A DNA stretch of 5,092 bases from positions 1 to 5,092 of the forward strand of contig DIJW01000029.1 of assembly GCA_002421475.1 (NCBI GenBank), given 5' to 3'. The position numbers were made by a program, and so were the translations under genes. Shown here one piece after another: positions 4,111 to 5,092 of this stretch (positions are counted from its first letter, which is position 1; the number at the start of each line of letters is the position of its first letter). Source of the DNA: Thiomicrospira sp. UBA5634 (GTDB lineage: Bacteria > Pseudomonadota > Gammaproteobacteria > Thiomicrospirales > Thiomicrospiraceae). The notes under the pieces were generated by a model. That model had not been told where the DNA came from, searched no databases, and worked only from the letters and a program-made list of their open reading frames with translations.

Positions 4111-5092
4111 TCCTGATTACCTTCTAATTCATTGTAATTGTTATTTCTGAATATAGTTATTGCTGATGGAATAACTTGTTTAGCGGGTTCAAAAATCTTT
4201 TTGTTAAAGTAGATTTCAGAGAATTTATTTATAGATTCCCCAGCCGAAGCCGCACCCATCGTATCGAAACTCACCTGTGTTGAGTTGGTGTTTTTATTAT
4301 TGATAAAGTTGTTTACTTCATTGCCAACATAAGCAGTTCCGCCCTGTATGGCGAGGCCTTGTGTTACAGGTTTAGCCGTCGAAACGCGTGCGCCTAGTGC
4401 GGCCGTAGCGGTTGTATTTAATGTTTGCGAAAAACTATAGTTCTCAACGCCATTCGGCAGTTGAGTGGCTAAGTCCACCACCAGGCCTGCACTACCGCCA
4501 TATAGCGTGTTTTTATCCGCGGCTGACCAAGCCCCGAATAGGGCAGGGGTTTTGAGTGCGCCAACCGGACCGATGGCTTGAAGCCCGGTTTGCAGGCTCA
4601 TGGCTTGTTGGTATTGGTAGGTGTCTTCGAACGCAGAGTTTTCTGGCACAGAGCCAATCATTGAAGTATTCAAGTCATAATGCTCTGGGCTATTAGCGTA
4701 AACATAACCGCCCTCGGTTGAAAACACACGATTACCCATTGTTCTTGCCTCTATGTTTAACGTTCGGCACGATTCTGCTGAACCACCAGTGCTACACGCC
4801 AGAGCCAAGGCTTGATCGCGTTGTTGAGAGACTTGTCTGAGTTCATCTCTTGTTTGGCAAGCCATAGCGTCTCCGTTTGAGCAATCTGATACGGCCTGAT
4901 CGTAACGTTCGCGTTCCGACTTTTCAGGGATTTTATCGGGTAGATGATCCAAAAAGTTATTATCTAGCTCATTTTGTGCAGCTTGGTCGGCGGTCGTCAA
5001 GTTTAAATCCGTATTACTAAGCGCTAATGTAGATAGCACTTGAGTATAAAGTCGGATTTGTGCTTTTTCATCTTTAGCGAATTCGTTATCAC
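4107..5092 (-). CDS. CdiA-like filamentous haemagglutinin, C-terminal pretoxin region and toxin tip (5' end outside window)
   Basis: The frame is open through the right edge. The codons before the GTG at 5039 read AKDEKAQIRLYTQ and continue the protein, so that GTG is internal. Numbering from the GTG, NELDNNFLDH (23-32) stands where CdiA/haemagglutinin proteins carry the VENN pretoxin motif. Two Cys-pair stretches with the typical 'ACQTRDELRQVSQQRDQALALAC' style follow (about 53-91), then a 90-residue linker. GLVVDL (185-190, repeat R7) marks the switch to the variable tip of about 120 residues, which parallels the orphan tip at 3366-3803 and ends NELEGNQE. In known CDI systems such proteins are exported by a CdiB partner and deliver the tip into neighbouring cells; the export and stalk regions lie outside the window. 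No nuclease motif was seen; a membrane-acting tip is inferred from the membrane-bound putative immunity partner. Confidence 0.82.
   Translation of the reverse strand, partial: DNEFAKDEKAQIRLYTQVLSTLALSNTDLNLTTADQAAQNELDNNFLDHLPDKIPEKSERERYDQAVSDCSNGDAMACQTRDELRQVSQQRDQALALACSTGGSAESCRTLNIEARTMGNRVFSTEGGYVYANSPEHYDLNTSMIGSVPENSAFEDTYQYQQAMSLQTGLQAIGPVGALKTPALFGAWSAADKNTLYGGSAGLVVDLATQLPNGVENYSFSQTLNTTATAALGARVSTAKPVTQGLAIQGGTAYVGNEVNNFINNKNTNSTQVSFDTMGAASAGESINKFSEIYFNKKIFEPAKQVIPSAITIFRNNNYNELEGNQE
4459..4499. repeat. 41-bp homology block, cdiA copy (includes R7)
   Basis: This is the partner of 3715-3755, with four mismatches in 41 bases. It covers the pretoxin/tip boundary of the cdiA gene. 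Confidence 0.85.
4474..4490. repeat. Array repeat R7 (inside cdiA at the tip boundary)
   Basis: TCCACCACCAGGCCTGC, identical to R6. It encodes GLVVD about 125 codons before the cdiA stop. It is the presumed acceptor site to which the downstream repeats correspond. Confidence 0.88.
4803..4825. repeat. 23-bp direct repeat, cdiA copy
   Basis: This stretch is identical to 3765-3787. It encodes QRDQALA in the cysteine-containing pretoxin region of cdiA. Confidence 0.9.

Noticed and set aside
471..4490. Integron cassette array with attC sites
   Set aside because: The repeats are 12-21 bp palindromes. I saw no consistent GTTRRRY/RYYYAAC core pair or 57-141 bp imperfect hairpin, no integrase is in the window, and two copies lie inside coding sequence in frame.
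471..4490. CRISPR array
   Set aside because: Spacing between repeats ranges from about a hundred to about a thousand bases and is filled with genes.
471..4490. DNA uptake sequence
   Set aside because: The 12-mer does not match the Neisseria or Pasteurellaceae uptake signals I know, and all copies here coincide with cassette boundaries and not random positions.
5037..5039. GTG at 5039 as the start of the cdiA-like gene
   Set aside because: The frame stays open to the window edge with plausible pretoxin-type sequence, so the gene begins outside the window.

Overview
The window looks like part of a gammaproteobacterial chromosome. The left edge carries the C-terminal part of Mpl, a murein-recycling ligase of diderm bacteria. 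The rest encodes a CdiA/filamentous-haemagglutinin-type polymorphic toxin, membrane proteins and lipoproteins. The order or genus cannot be fixed from this sequence alone; a sulphur-oxidising Thiomicrospira/Hydrogenovibrio-like source is only a weak impression.

Layout. mpl (1-469) runs on the plus strand and is cut by the left edge. Everything else lies on the minus strand, tail-to-tail with mpl. Read from the right edge (the minus-strand 5' side), the order is: the C-terminal end of a CdiA-like exoprotein with a VENN-like pretoxin region and a toxin tip (5092-4107); a two-helix membrane protein, probable immunity 1 (4110-3793); an orphan copy of the toxin tip (3803-3366); probable immunity 2 (3365-2994); a shortened tip remnant (3007-2825); probable immunity 3 (2828-2319); a lipoprotein with a duplicated four-cysteine module (2308-1472); an unrelated lipoprotein (1445-618); and a roughly 140-bp gene-less mini-cassette (609-471) that ends one base after the mpl stop codon. 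The genes are packed with 4- to 14-nt overlaps or gaps of at most 26 nt, so one long transcript from cdiA is likely. No terminator or internal promoter was recognised.

Main observation. A short palindrome-centred repeat, core ACCAGGCCTGGT with a GGTGG arm, occurs seven times (about 471, 592, 1478, 2326, 3006, 3730 and 4474) and marks nearly every unit boundary. In cdiA and in the orphan tip it lies inside the gene and encodes GLVVDL, at the junction between the pretoxin region and the variable toxin tip. At the ends of immunity 2, immunity 3 and the cysteine-rich lipoprotein, the same DNA is read in another frame as a C-terminal Thr-Arg-Pro-Gly tail. The repeat can therefore serve as the tail of one cassette and the in-frame head of the next. 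This is the expected design for an array of interchangeable toxin-tip/immunity cassettes that can recombine into the cdiA gene.

How the genes may work together (inference). The parent CdiA-like protein would deliver its C-terminal tip to neighbouring cells. Three related two-helix inner-membrane proteins, each directly behind a complete or decayed tip of one related family, would protect the producer. That pairing suggests a membrane-acting toxin, though no catalytic motif was seen. The two lipoproteins sit in the array without a tip and may be immunity-only or other accessory cassettes.
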